This document shows positions 45,184 to 53,800 of a DNA stretch of 64,000 nucleotides, piece after piece; positions within the stretch are counted from its first letter, which is position 1, and each line of letters opens with the position of its first letter. The DNA is from Granulosicoccaceae sp. 1_MG-2023 (GTDB lineage: Bacteria; Pseudomonadota; Gammaproteobacteria; Granulosicoccales; Granulosicoccaceae): NCBI GenBank assembly GCA_030546905.1, contig JAUOPI010000015.1, positions 1-64,000 on the forward strand, read 5' to 3'. Under the pieces are notes generated by a model. It was not told where the DNA came from. It saw only the letters and a list, made by a program, of their open reading frames with translations, and did no database searches. Made by a program: the position numbers and the translations under genes.

Positions 45184-47021
45184 TAGTGGAAAAGTTAGAA
45201 CTTTATAGCGAACCCTTTGCTGTGACAGGTAATCTGGCTGGTGAGGGTTATTCCAAGTTGTTAGGGCGGCCGCCGCTCGATTTACTTCAAACGGTTCTGA
45301 GAGAGTCTGTGCAAAACTCTTTGGATGCAACTAAGGATGGTTATCCGCCCGGGGTGTCTATCCGTAGCCGTGTCTTCACCGAAAAGCAAAGCACGGCCCT
45401 GAAGGAATACGTGTTCCGCAGTCTCCCGCCAAATAATGCAACCCCGATGCTTTCTGAAGCCATTAACTCGCCTGCCTTGCGTGTTCTGGAGTTGGCAGAT
45501 TTCAACACATCAGGGCTTGGTGGTCCGACGCGGGCGGATAAAGCCGCTGATCCGGGTGAGGAGCTGGATTTTGTAAATTTTCTCCGGAACGTGGGCGCAA
45601 GCCGGGACACAAAACTCGGTGGCGGCACGTACGGATACGGGAAGACGTCGCTGTACGCGTTAAGTGAGTGTTCGACGATTCTTGTGGATACGCAGACGCA
45701 GTATGGCGGAAAGCCGGTACGACGCTTTATGGGCTGTTGTCTGGGGGCCAAATATAAAGCAGACCGAGGTGATGGGCCGCTGAATTTTACCGGACGACAC
45801 TGGTGGGGCCGCGCTGAGGAGGATGGTGTTGTCGATCCTTTAACAGGCACTGAGGCGCAAGAGTTAGCCGATTCGTTAGGTCTCCCCCCGCGTTCCGTGG
45901 AGGATACCGGAACCACTATCGTAATACTTGCACCGCACCTGCCTGAGGAAAACATTGACGCGACTATCGTGAGGGCGGTGTTATGGAATTTCTGGCCCCG
46001 GATGTGTGATTCGACGCCGTTGCAGAGAAAGCTGAAAGTCAGTGTCGAAATCGACGGCGAGTCGTATCTGATGCCGAAGCCGGAACATTTCCCGCCGTTG
46101 GATTTGTTCGCGCAGGCTATGAAGGAGGTCAGGGAGGATGCCGCCTCGGTTGAACCTATTGTTTCCAAAAGACCGAAGAAACACCTGGGCAAGCTCGTAA
46201 TTACAGAAGGTGCGCGGAACAAGCGCCATCCGGCAGCGCTCATTGATGAGGAATGGCCGGCAAGCTCATCGCATATCGCGTTGATGCGTCCGGTCGAACT
46301 GGTTGTGAAGTATCTGCGCGGAGAGCCGTTGAGTGACGGGCGTTTCGAATGGGCCGGCGTGTTCGTCTGTTCTGACGAGGATGAAGTCGAGCAGGCTTTT
46401 GCGGATGCGGAGCCGCCGACTCATGACGATTGGATGCCGGAATCTATGCCTAAATCCAATGCCAAGACGTATGTCAACGTAGCGCTGAGGGAATTGACAA
46501 AGCGGGCTAAAAACTACGCGGTTCCTGAGCTCAATGCCGGTGAAGAGGGAGGGAGCGGTGTTTCTGTTGCCGGCGCGGCTTCCAAGATGGGGACGCTGCT
46601 CGGGCCGGTTAGCGGATCCGGCCCCGGTAAACCACGCTCAGGGGGTGGAGGAGGAAGCAAGAGCTCCGGTGAAACGCGTGTCGCCACTCCTCAGTTCAGT
46701 CATCTTGAGCTCTCGGATGGGGTCAAGATTGCGGTGTTTACTTCTAAGCTGACAAAGGGCGCGGAGACTGCTCCTTTGGTGTTAACGGCGGTTCCCTATC
46801 TTGTCGTGGATGGCGGCCAGTTGGGCTCCGCAGATTTGCCTGCCGGTTGTGAGCCGCAAGTGCACGAGTTGCGTATCGGTAAGGGGGTCGCGGTGCGGGC
46901 TGACCGGATCCGGATAGGTGAGAGCGGCGGGGTAGTGGAGTGCAGCGTTGTGTTGCCGCCCCTGGAAGCCGCTGTCGGATTAAAACTTAACGTGGCTGCA
47001 GCGGATGGTGACGATGAGTAA
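45180..47021 (+). CDS. GHKL (MORC/Hsp90-like) ATPase
   Basis: 613 residues. GHKL Bergerat fold: N-box LRESVQNSLDATK near residue 42, a G1-like ELADFNTSGLGG near residue 105 and G2 lid GGGTYGYGKTSLYA near residue 148. A Gly/Ser-rich linker (GSGPGKPRSGGGGGS) near residue 485 separates a C-terminal beta-rich domain. Such ATPases act as ATP-driven clamps. Combined with Z1 and nuclease genes it recalls the predicted MORC-linked restriction systems described by comparative genomics. GTG start at 45180; 45186 is possible. Confidence 0.85.
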   Translation: MIVEKLELYSEPFAVTGNLAGEGYSKLLGRPPLDLLQTVLRESVQNSLDATKDGYPPGVSIRSRVFTEKQSTALKEYVFRSLPPNNATPMLSEAINSPALRVLELADFNTSGLGGPTRADKAADPGEELDFVNFLRNVGASRDTKLGGGTYGYGKTSLYALSECSTILVDTQTQYGGKPVRRFMGCCLGAKYKADRGDGPLNFTGRHWWGRAEEDGVVDPLTGTEAQELADSLGLPPRSVEDTGTTIVILAPHLPEENIDATIVRAVLWNFWPRMCDSTPLQRKLKVSVEIDGESYLMPKPEHFPPLDLFAQAMKEVREDAASVEPIVSKRPKKHLGKLVITEGARNKRHPAALIDEEWPASSSHIALMRPVELVVKYLRGEPLSDGRFEWAGVFVCSDEDEVEQAFADAEPPTHDDWMPESMPKSNAKTYVNVALRELTKRAKNYAVPELNAGEEGGSGVSVAGAASKMGTLLGPVSGSGPGKPRSGGGGGSKSSGETRVATPQFSHLELSDGVKIAVFTSKLTKGAETAPLVLTAVPYLVVDGGQLGSADLPAGCEPQVHELRIGKGVAVRADRIRIGESGGVVECSVVLPPLEAAVGLKLNVAAADGDDE

Positions 47022-47925
47022 GGTTGCATTCCCGTTTCTTACGCTGAGCGATTCTCTGGTCGAGTGCGACGGGTTTCTGATAGGTGAACCCGGTCATCCG
47101 ATGAATAAGGCTGAGGAGTTCCTGCAGGCATGGGACTATTCCCGGAAGCTGGGGGCAAGTGTCACGATCGGTTTCGATTATGACTCTGCTTGTAAGGCAC
47201 TTGGTTTTGAACCCGGTGACGCAGCCCTGAAGCTGATATTCAAGATGGGGACAGGTAAGGGGGCGATGCCCAGACGCTGGGAAACGCTTACCGATCGGGT
47301 TGTCAGTGCAAGCGAGGATTTGCCGGTGACCCTGACGGCAGATCTTCAGAGTCATACGTTGTCGGGTAGCATCAGGCTGCGGGTGGAGATTGTTCTTGCC
47401 AGCCGTCCGAAGGTTGTTTCTGAGCTGTCCCCAAAACATCCCGGGTCGAGATTGTGGGCGAAGGAACATGTCATTCTGATCGAAGACGGCGGAGACTCAC
47501 GGTTCCCGGTGGAGCTGGTCAGTTTCTCTGAGAGCTTCAATGGCGAAGTGGAGTCCGGTGCTCTTTGGTACTTGCAGTGGATTTCGGAAGACGTTGATGT
47601 TGATTTCTCAGGAGCGGTGCGGGTCTATGTAAATTCCGACCAGGAGAAATTCAGTGAGCGCTTTGTTGAGGGGGATGACCTCACTATTCACGTGCTTATG
47701 TTTGACGTTATATCGCAAATGATCGAAGCAGTGATTGCCACGGAACGTTTCGATGATCTGTTGCCTGAATGTGAGGAAGGTTCAGTAGGTAAGCAGGTGT
47801 TGTATTGGTTGGAGAACGCCTTCCCGGGGCGGAGTCTGACTGAAGTCCGGCGGCTGCGTACCGATAACCCTGCCAGATTCAGGGCTGCAATACTGGCGTC
47901 GGCGCAGCCCGGAGTGTTTGCATGA
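47014..47925 (+). CDS. Unrecognised protein of the defence-like module
   Basis: 303 residues from ATG 47014, overlapping the GHKL stop by 8 bp; a start at 47005 is possible. No known motif was found. The N-terminal ~220 residues are rich in alternating hydrophobic strands (SIRLRVEIVLAS, EHVILIEDGG, GAVRVYVNSD) with few cysteines, suggesting a beta-sandwich or -barrel. The last ~80 residues are helical (VLYWLENAFPGRSL). No signal peptide or membrane segment. Its place between GHKL and DUF6339 genes with overlapping ends means it is an integral part of the system, perhaps a DNA- or partner-binding subunit. Confidence 0.8.
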   Translation: MSKVAFPFLTLSDSLVECDGFLIGEPGHPMNKAEEFLQAWDYSRKLGASVTIGFDYDSACKALGFEPGDAALKLIFKMGTGKGAMPRRWETLTDRVVSASEDLPVTLTADLQSHTLSGSIRLRVEIVLASRPKVVSELSPKHPGSRLWAKEHVILIEDGGDSRFPVELVSFSESFNGEVESGALWYLQWISEDVDVDFSGAVRVYVNSDQEKFSERFVEGDDLTIHVLMFDVISQMIEAVIATERFDDLLPECEEGSVGKQVLYWLENAFPGRSLTEVRRLRTDNPARFRAAILASAQPGVFA

Positions 47926-48650
47926 AGAACGTAGCGTTATTACCGCGACTGAGCGATCAGGGCGTGGCGATGTTTAAGAACTCCCTGCGGAATAAAGAAA
48001 TTCCGGAAGCATCTTTCTATGCGCCATACATATGGTACGCCTCCAGTGGCGGCTCCCCCTCTCCGACAAAAAGCAACGAGATTGCCGACACGATCCGTGA
48101 GTTTGCTATGGCTGCGGGGTTCCCGGAAAGCCGCGGGGCGAAGTACGCAGAGTTCGATCAGAACGTAGCGGTTTATCTGGCGACGAATGAGTGTTTCAGT
48201 TCCGGTGAGGCTTTGCGCAACGATGTGTGGGCCTATTTGGCCGTCGTGAAGTTACCTGATGTTGTTAAGTGGCGATTTCCATCGGACGCGTCAAACCGAT
48301 ACCTCGGCGGAGTTAAAAACGCGTTTCAACGTCTGTGGATCAGAGGCGTTGCAGTTGATCTGGGCGAAGAGGCTCCGGACCGCTGGAAACTGCTCCGTGC
48401 CCTGACAGAGGACGCCAGCGGGCAGGTTCTTGAACGAACTTCAATCGCTTCTGACATTCGTCTTGCGAGAAATATCGCCTTGGTATGGCTACAGGTTGCC
48501 GATAAGCTGGGGCGCGGGAGAATGGAAAATGTAACCCGGCGGGCTGTTAAGGAGTTGCGTCTCCTTAATGAAGTTGTCGATCTCAGTTCGCTTCCGGATG
48601 ATGAATTGCTCAAGAGGATCATCGCGCTGTTCATCAATGCATCAAATTAA
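47922..48650 (+). CDS. DUF6339-like protein, last gene of the module
   Basis: 242 residues, mostly helical and soluble. Features are FYAPYIWYASSGGSPSP near residue 28, CFSSGEALRNDVWAYLAVVKLPDVVKWRFP near the middle and a leucine-rich end. This resembles DUF6339 proteins that I associate with this gene neighbourhood, but the function is unknown. It overlaps the preceding gene by 4 bp (ATGA). The following 119 bp separate the module from nasT and include no clear terminator. Confidence 0.7.
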   Translation: MKNVALLPRLSDQGVAMFKNSLRNKEIPEASFYAPYIWYASSGGSPSPTKSNEIADTIREFAMAAGFPESRGAKYAEFDQNVAVYLATNECFSSGEALRNDVWAYLAVVKLPDVVKWRFPSDASNRYLGGVKNAFQRLWIRGVAVDLGEEAPDRWKLLRALTEDASGQVLERTSIASDIRLARNIALVWLQVADKLGRGRMENVTRRAVKELRLLNEVVDLSSLPDDELLKRIIALFINASN

Positions 48651-48769
48651 GTCATTCTGACGCAGCTGCCAACTTTGCACGGCTTTTCCATCCGGGAGAA
48701 GCCTCTTGCCCCAACCCCGCCAATCTGCCAAATTCACCACATTCCCCAACTCCCTCGTTAAGGAAGGGC

Positions 48770-49342
48770 ATGCGAGTTCTGCTGATAGACAGCAACGACG
48801 GCCGCGCGGCTATCGTGCAACAGGCACTGAAGGATAACGGCTACACGGTCGTGGCGCGTTTGCCTGACTGCGGGCAGCTGTCGGCTCAGGTCGCGGAAGA
48901 CAAGCCCGATGCCATTATTGTGGATACGGATCTGCCCGACCGCGATGCGCTGGAGTCGATGCGTCAGGTGTCGCAGGACAATCCGCGCCCGATCGTGTTG
49001 TTTACCGAAAGAAGTGATCGCCACACCATTTCCGATGCCATCAAGGCCGGTGTGAGTGCGTACGTGGTCGATGGTGTGGACCCGAAGCGCCTGAACACGA
49101 TTATGGATGTGGCGATTGCACAGTTCCGCGAGTTTCAGGCCATGCGTTCGGAGCTGGACGAGGTGAAGGCCAAGCTGGCGGACCGGCGTGATGTCGACAA
49201 GGCCAAGGGCATTCTGATGCAGCGCAAGGGGCTGAGCGAAGCCGATGCCTATGCCGCGCTGCGATCCATGGCCATGAACAATAACCAGAGCATTGGTGAG
49301 GCAGCGCGCAGTTTGATTGCTGCCGCCCAGTTGCTCGTCTGA
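48770..49342 (+). CDS. nasT: NasT, ANTAR-domain antitermination regulator
   Basis: 190 residues. Receiver-like N-terminus (VLLIDSNDGRAAIV; phosphoacceptor-position Asp in IIVDTDLPDRD) and C-terminal ANTAR RNA-binding domain at about 130-188 (VDKAKGILMQRKGLSEADAYAALRSMA). NasT binds paired hexaloop hairpins in the nas leader RNA to prevent termination; without nitrate NasS holds it. AAGGAAGG at 48761-48768 is a strong ribosome site. nasS starts 22 bp downstream; the target leader is after nasS. Confidence 0.93.
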   Translation: MRVLLIDSNDGRAAIVQQALKDNGYTVVARLPDCGQLSAQVAEDKPDAIIVDTDLPDRDALESMRQVSQDNPRPIVLFTERSDRHTISDAIKAGVSAYVVDGVDPKRLNTIMDVAIAQFREFQAMRSELDEVKAKLADRRDVDKAKGILMQRKGLSEADAYAALRSMAMNNNQSIGEAARSLIAAAQLLV

Positions 49343-49364
49343 GCCGACCACGAGAATCACTAGT

Positions 49365-50576
49365 ATGAGTGACCCTGAAGTATTGAGCCCCGAGAAACGC
49401 ACGCTGACTTTCGGTTATGTGCCATTGATCGACAGTGCTGCGTTGGCGGTGGCGAGGGAGAAAGGTTTCTTCGCCGCTGAAGGGCTTGATGTGACGCTGT
49501 GCGCGGAGCCGTCCTGGGCAAATATCCGCGATAAGGTCGCTTGTGGTTTGTTCGATGGGGCGCAGATGCTCGCGGGTATGCCGTTGGCGGCCAGTCTCGG
49601 TGTCGGTCCGGTACACGAACCGATGGTGACGTCGTTCGGCATGAGTCTGAACGGCAATGCGGTGACCGTATCCAATGCGCTTTATGCGGCTCTGGCTGCC
49701 GAACTGGGCGTCGCGGAGGTCAGCCCGGCGCGGGCCGGCGAGGCAATGCGGGCGCTGGTGGGCAAGCGCCGGGCGGCGGGATTGGCGCCCTTGACGCTGG
49801 CGCACGTTTATAACTTCTCCGCCCACAACTACCAGCTGCGATATTGGTTGGCCGCCAACGGCATTAATCCGGAAACCGATGTCCGGCTGGTGGTGGTGCC
49901 GCCGCAGCGTATGCGCTGCGCACTGGCGGACGGCGAGATCGATGGCTATTGCGTGGGTGAACCCTGGAATACACTGGCTGCGGCGACCGGGCAGGGGCGG
50001 ATTCTGCTCAATGGCTACGATATCTGGCGTGACGCGCCGGAGAAGGTGTTTGGCGTGACCAGGCGTTGGGCGGATGACAAGCCCGGCACGCATCGCGCAG
50101 TGTTGCGCGCGCTGACACGTGCGTCGCAGTGGTTGGGCCAGGATGGGAATCTGCCGGAAGCGGCCAGCCTCTTAAGCGAGCATGATTATATTCCGCTCGG
50201 TCAGGCTCAGCTGTTGGCGGCAATGCAAGGCGGTCCGGGCGGCCGCCACGGACGCTGTACATTCTTTTCGCATCAGGCCAATACGCCTTTTCTGTCACAT
50301 GCGGTGTGGTTTATCACGCAGATGTACCGCTGGGGACAGCTCAGCGAGGTTTTGCCGATCGCCGCGGCTGCGGCGGCGGTTTACCGGCCTGCCTTGTTTC
50401 ATGATGTCGCCCGCGAACTGGGCTTGCAGTTACCGCAGGAGACGACGCAACGCGACTGCCCGGAGCGGTTTATCGACGGGCGTCAGTTTGATGTGCAGGC
50501 GCCGGTGGATTACCTGCGAGAGGCGCCGCTCAGTCATTTGCGCGTTGACCTTGGCGCGCTGGAAGCGGCGCAATAA
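49365..50576 (+). CDS. nasS: NasS, cytoplasmic nitrate/nitrite sensor (NrtA/CmpA-like)
   Basis: 403 residues from ATG 49365. The fold is that of NrtA-type nitrate-binding proteins: LTFGYVPLIDSAALAVAREKGFF near residue 12, then GYCVGEPWNTLAAATGQGR and a long C-terminal lobe. It has no signal peptide, fitting a cytosolic sensor rather than a transport subunit. In known systems NasS sequesters NasT unless nitrate or nitrite is bound. Right behind nasT and before the nas leader. Confidence 0.93.
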   Translation: MSDPEVLSPEKRTLTFGYVPLIDSAALAVAREKGFFAAEGLDVTLCAEPSWANIRDKVACGLFDGAQMLAGMPLAASLGVGPVHEPMVTSFGMSLNGNAVTVSNALYAALAAELGVAEVSPARAGEAMRALVGKRRAAGLAPLTLAHVYNFSAHNYQLRYWLAANGINPETDVRLVVVPPQRMRCALADGEIDGYCVGEPWNTLAAATGQGRILLNGYDIWRDAPEKVFGVTRRWADDKPGTHRAVLRALTRASQWLGQDGNLPEAASLLSEHDYIPLGQAQLLAAMQGGPGGRHGRCTFFSHQANTPFLSHAVWFITQMYRWGQLSEVLPIAAAAAAVYRPALFHDVARELGLQLPQETTQRDCPERFIDGRQFDVQAPVDYLREAPLSHLRVDLGALEAAQ

Positions 50577-50598
50577 GCGCCCTTTTGTGGAGCGCTGT

Positions 50599-50615
50599 TG
50601 CATACTTGTGGTGCG
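50599..50615 (+). promoter_or_regulatory. NtrC-like binding site
   Basis: TGCATACTTGTGGTGCG resembles the NtrC consensus TGCACY-N5-GGTGCA, with a full right half-site TGGTGC and partial left half TGCA. It lies about 65-80 bp upstream of the sigma-54-like element. Nitrogen-limitation control of nitrate assimilation genes by NtrC is established in relatives. The match is imperfect, so binding is inference. Confidence 0.5.
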
Positions 50616-50678
50616 CAAAATCTGTAATTCTGCCGATGGAATCTTTATAAGCTGCTGATAAATAAGGTATTCAAAAGT

Positions 50679-50694
50679 TGGCACGCGCGTTGAC
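50679..50694 (+). promoter_or_regulatory. Sigma-54-like promoter for the nir/nas operon
   Basis: TGGCACG (50679-50685), four bases, then TTGAC (50690-50694): the -24 element is perfect and the spacing is right, but the -12 element has GA instead of the usual GC. A start near 50705 would place P1 of the leader at the very 5' end of the transcript, which fits. With the upstream NtrC-like site this suggests nitrogen control. Confidence 0.5.
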
Positions 50695-50704
50695 TCTATA
50701 AACG

Positions 50705-50814
50705 CATCAGCGGCCAACGGCGGTCGCTCGAAGCACGATAAGAATCGCGTAACAGCAACGAAGCTCGCGTCTGACTTCCGGCATTGTCCGGGAGCGCAGG
50801 CGCGGGCTTTTTTT
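50705..50814 (+). ncRNA. nas leader RNA with two ANTAR hexaloop hairpins and terminator
   Basis: P1: AGCGGCC (50709-50715) pairs with GGTCGCT (50722-50728) around loop AACGGC. P2: AGC (50754-50756) pairs with GCT (50763-50765) around loop AACGAA, over a lower stem CGCG (50746-50749) with CGCG (50766-50769) and a bulge. Both six-base loops have A1 and G4, the known ANTAR recognition signature. The P2 3' strand is also the 5' arm of the terminator, so forming P2 with NasT bound would stop terminator formation. The start coordinate assumes the sigma-54-like promoter. Confidence 0.8.
50763..50814 (+). terminator. Intrinsic attenuator in nas leader
   Basis: GCTCGCGTCTG (50763-50773) pairs with CAGGCGCGGGC (50797-50807), eleven pairs including two G.U, enclosing a small CCGG hairpin (50778-50791), and is followed by seven T at 50808-50814. 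Its 5' arm is shared with P2, so terminator and antiterminator are mutually exclusive. It lies 43 bp before the nirB-fusion start. Confidence 0.85.
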
Positions 50815-50857
50815 GTGTCCGCAAAACGGACGGCAGGAGCGAAGCAGGTAGCGCAGT

Positions 50858-53800
50858 ATGGCCATTCAAGGCGCACAGACTAAGGCAGAAAAAGTGCTCG
50901 TCATCGGCAATGGTATGGCCGGTGCGCGTTTTGTGGCCGAGCTCCACGAGCGGCTTGGCGAGGCGGTGGAGATCACTGTCTTCGGCGCCGAGCCACATAC
51001 CAATTACGACCGCATTCAGCTGTCGCCGGTGTTGGCCGGCGAAAAAGCCATCGGCGACATCATGCTCAACGATGATGCCTGGTACCGCAAACGCAATATC
51101 ACTTTTTACAAGGGTGTGCATATCACGGATATCGACCTGAGCTCATCTCAGATCAGCGATGAACACGGCCGGCTGTATGCCTATGACAAGCTGGTCATCG
51201 CCACCGGTTCATCGCCGCATATCCTGCCCTTGCCCGGTACCGATCTGGAGGGCGTGCTTGGCTATCGCGATATTGCCGACGTCGAGAAAATGATTGCGAT
51301 TGCCGCTGGCCATCGCCATGCAGTGGTGATCGGTGGAGGTCTGCTGGGGCTGGAAGCGGCGGTCGGCCTGCGCAAGCGCGGCATGCATGTCACCGTGGTG
51401 CATCAGTCAGACACACTGATGCAGCGCCAGCTTGACGCCACGGCTGCCAGCATGTTGCAGGCTGAACTGGAAAGCCGCGGCATTGAGTTTCGGCTTGCCC
51501 ATCAGAGTGAAGCGATTGTCGGTGAGAGTAGGGTGACGGGCTTGCGATTCAGTACCGGCGAAGAGATCCCCGCCGATCTGATCGTGATGGCGGCCGGGAT
51601 TCGACCCAATATCAGCCTTGGCAAGGCTGCCGGTCTGGTCGTTGAAAGAGCGCTGGTGGTCGATGACGTAATGCAAACATCTGACCCTGCCGTCTATGCG
51701 CTGGGCGAATGCGTTCAGCATCGCGGTCATTGTTACGGTCTGGTGGCGCCCTTGTATGAACAGGCGCGGGTACTGGCCGGGCATCTGGCCGGTGATCCGG
51801 ATGCTGTCTATCAGGGCTCGGTGCTGGCAACGCGCTTGAAAGTCACCGGCGTAAACCTCTTCTCGGCCGGTGATTTCACCGGCGATGCCGGTTGCGATTT
51901 CATTACTTACCGCGACCCGGAAATCAATACCTACAAAAAACTGGTGTTGCGCGACGACAAGCTGGTCGGTGCCGTGCTCTACGGTGATGTGCCCGACGGC
52001 GGCTGGTACTTCAGCCTGATTCAGGATGCCGCGTCGGTCGGTGACATCCGTGACTATCTGATCTTCGGTGAAGCGATGTGCACCGAGGTCAGGCGTGCAG
52101 CACAGGCCCGAACCGACAAAACCACAACTCCGAAAACCACAAGCAAAACCGGCCATACCGGTGAGAGTAACGATATGAGCAAAAAGCAAACCCTGGTTGT
52201 TATCGGCAACGGCATGGTCGGCCATCAGTTCATCGAATCCTTTGTCGATAAGGGCGGGCTGGATCAGTATGAGCTGATTACCTTCTGTGAAGAGCCGCAC
52301 ATGGCCTATGACCGTGTGCACCTGTCGGAGTACTTCAGCGGTAAAACCGTCGACGAGCTGAGTCTGGTGAAGCCGGGCTTTTACGCGTCGCACGGGATCA
52401 AGGTTTATACCGGCGAGAAGGCCGTTGAGATCGATATCAAAGACAAGCGTGTTATGTCCTCTGCCGGTCACTATGTGGAGTACGACAAGCTGGTACTGGC
52501 GACAGGTTCTTATCCTTTTGTGCCACCGATTGAGGGCAAGGAGCATGAGGCTTGTCTGGTCTACCGCACGATTGAGGATCTGGATGCGATTCGCAGTGTG
52601 GCTGAAAAAGGCAAGGTCGGGGTTGTTGTGGGCGGCGGTCTGTTAGGCCTTGAGGCAGCCAATGCGCTGAAAAGCCTGGGGCTGGAAACACACGTGGTCG
52701 AGTTCGCGCCGCGTCTGATGCCGGTGCAACTCGATGAGGGTGGCGGGGCCATGCTGCGGCGGAAGATCGCAGCCCTGGGCGTCACCGTGCACACGCAGAT
52801 GAACACCAAGCTGATTGAGGCCGGTGACGAACATACCTTGCGTATGAACTTTGCCAATGGCGATCAGCTGGAAACCGACCTGATTCTGTTCTCCGCCGGT
52901 ATCCGTCCGCAGGATGAGCTGGCCCGCATGGCCGGGCTGGATGTGGGCGAACGCGGCGGGATCGTTATCGACAATCAGTGTGTTACCTCAGATGCCGATA
53001 TCTACGCCATCGGTGAGTGTGCGCTCTGGAACAAGCAGATTTTCGGCCTGGTGGCGCCCGGCTACAGCATGGCGCGTACAGCGGCGGACAGCATTCTCGG
53101 TAACGCGGCTGCCTTCACCGGTGCTGATATGTCGACCAAGCTCAAGCTGCTGGGCGTGGACGTGGGCTCGATAGGCGATGCACATATGCGTACGCCGGGC
53201 GCTCTGGCTTACACCTATGTGGATGAAGCGGCTGAGGTCTACAAGCGCATTGTGGTGTCAGAAGACGGCACGACCCTGCTCGGTGCGGTGCTGGTCGGTG
53301 ATAACAGCGGCTACGACACGCTCTTGCAGTATGCCCTGAACGGCATTGCGTTACCGCCGCACCCGGATGATCTGATTCTGCCGCAACGCGATGGCACAGC
53401 CCCGGTCGGACTCGGCCCGGATGCCTTGCCCGAGAGCGCGCAAATCTGCTCCTGCTTCAGCGTGACCAAGGGAGCGGTGGTCAGCGCGATGGACCAGGGT
53501 TGCATGAGTTTGGAATCGGTCAAGGCAGAGACCTGTGCTTCGACCGGTTGCGGTGGTTGTGCCGCCTTGCTGACAAGTGTCGTCGACAGTGAGCTGGGTA
53601 AACGTGGTGTGGAAATCAACACCGATCTCTGCGAGCACTTTGCCCACACCCGTCAGGACCTCTACAACATCGTCCGGGTTGAGGGTATCCGTAGCTTCAG
53701 GGAACTGATCGGCCGTCATGGCAAGGGCCTGGGCTGCGATATCTGCAAGCCGACGGTTGCCTCCATTCTTGCCTCGGTCTGGAACGACTACGTACTCGAT

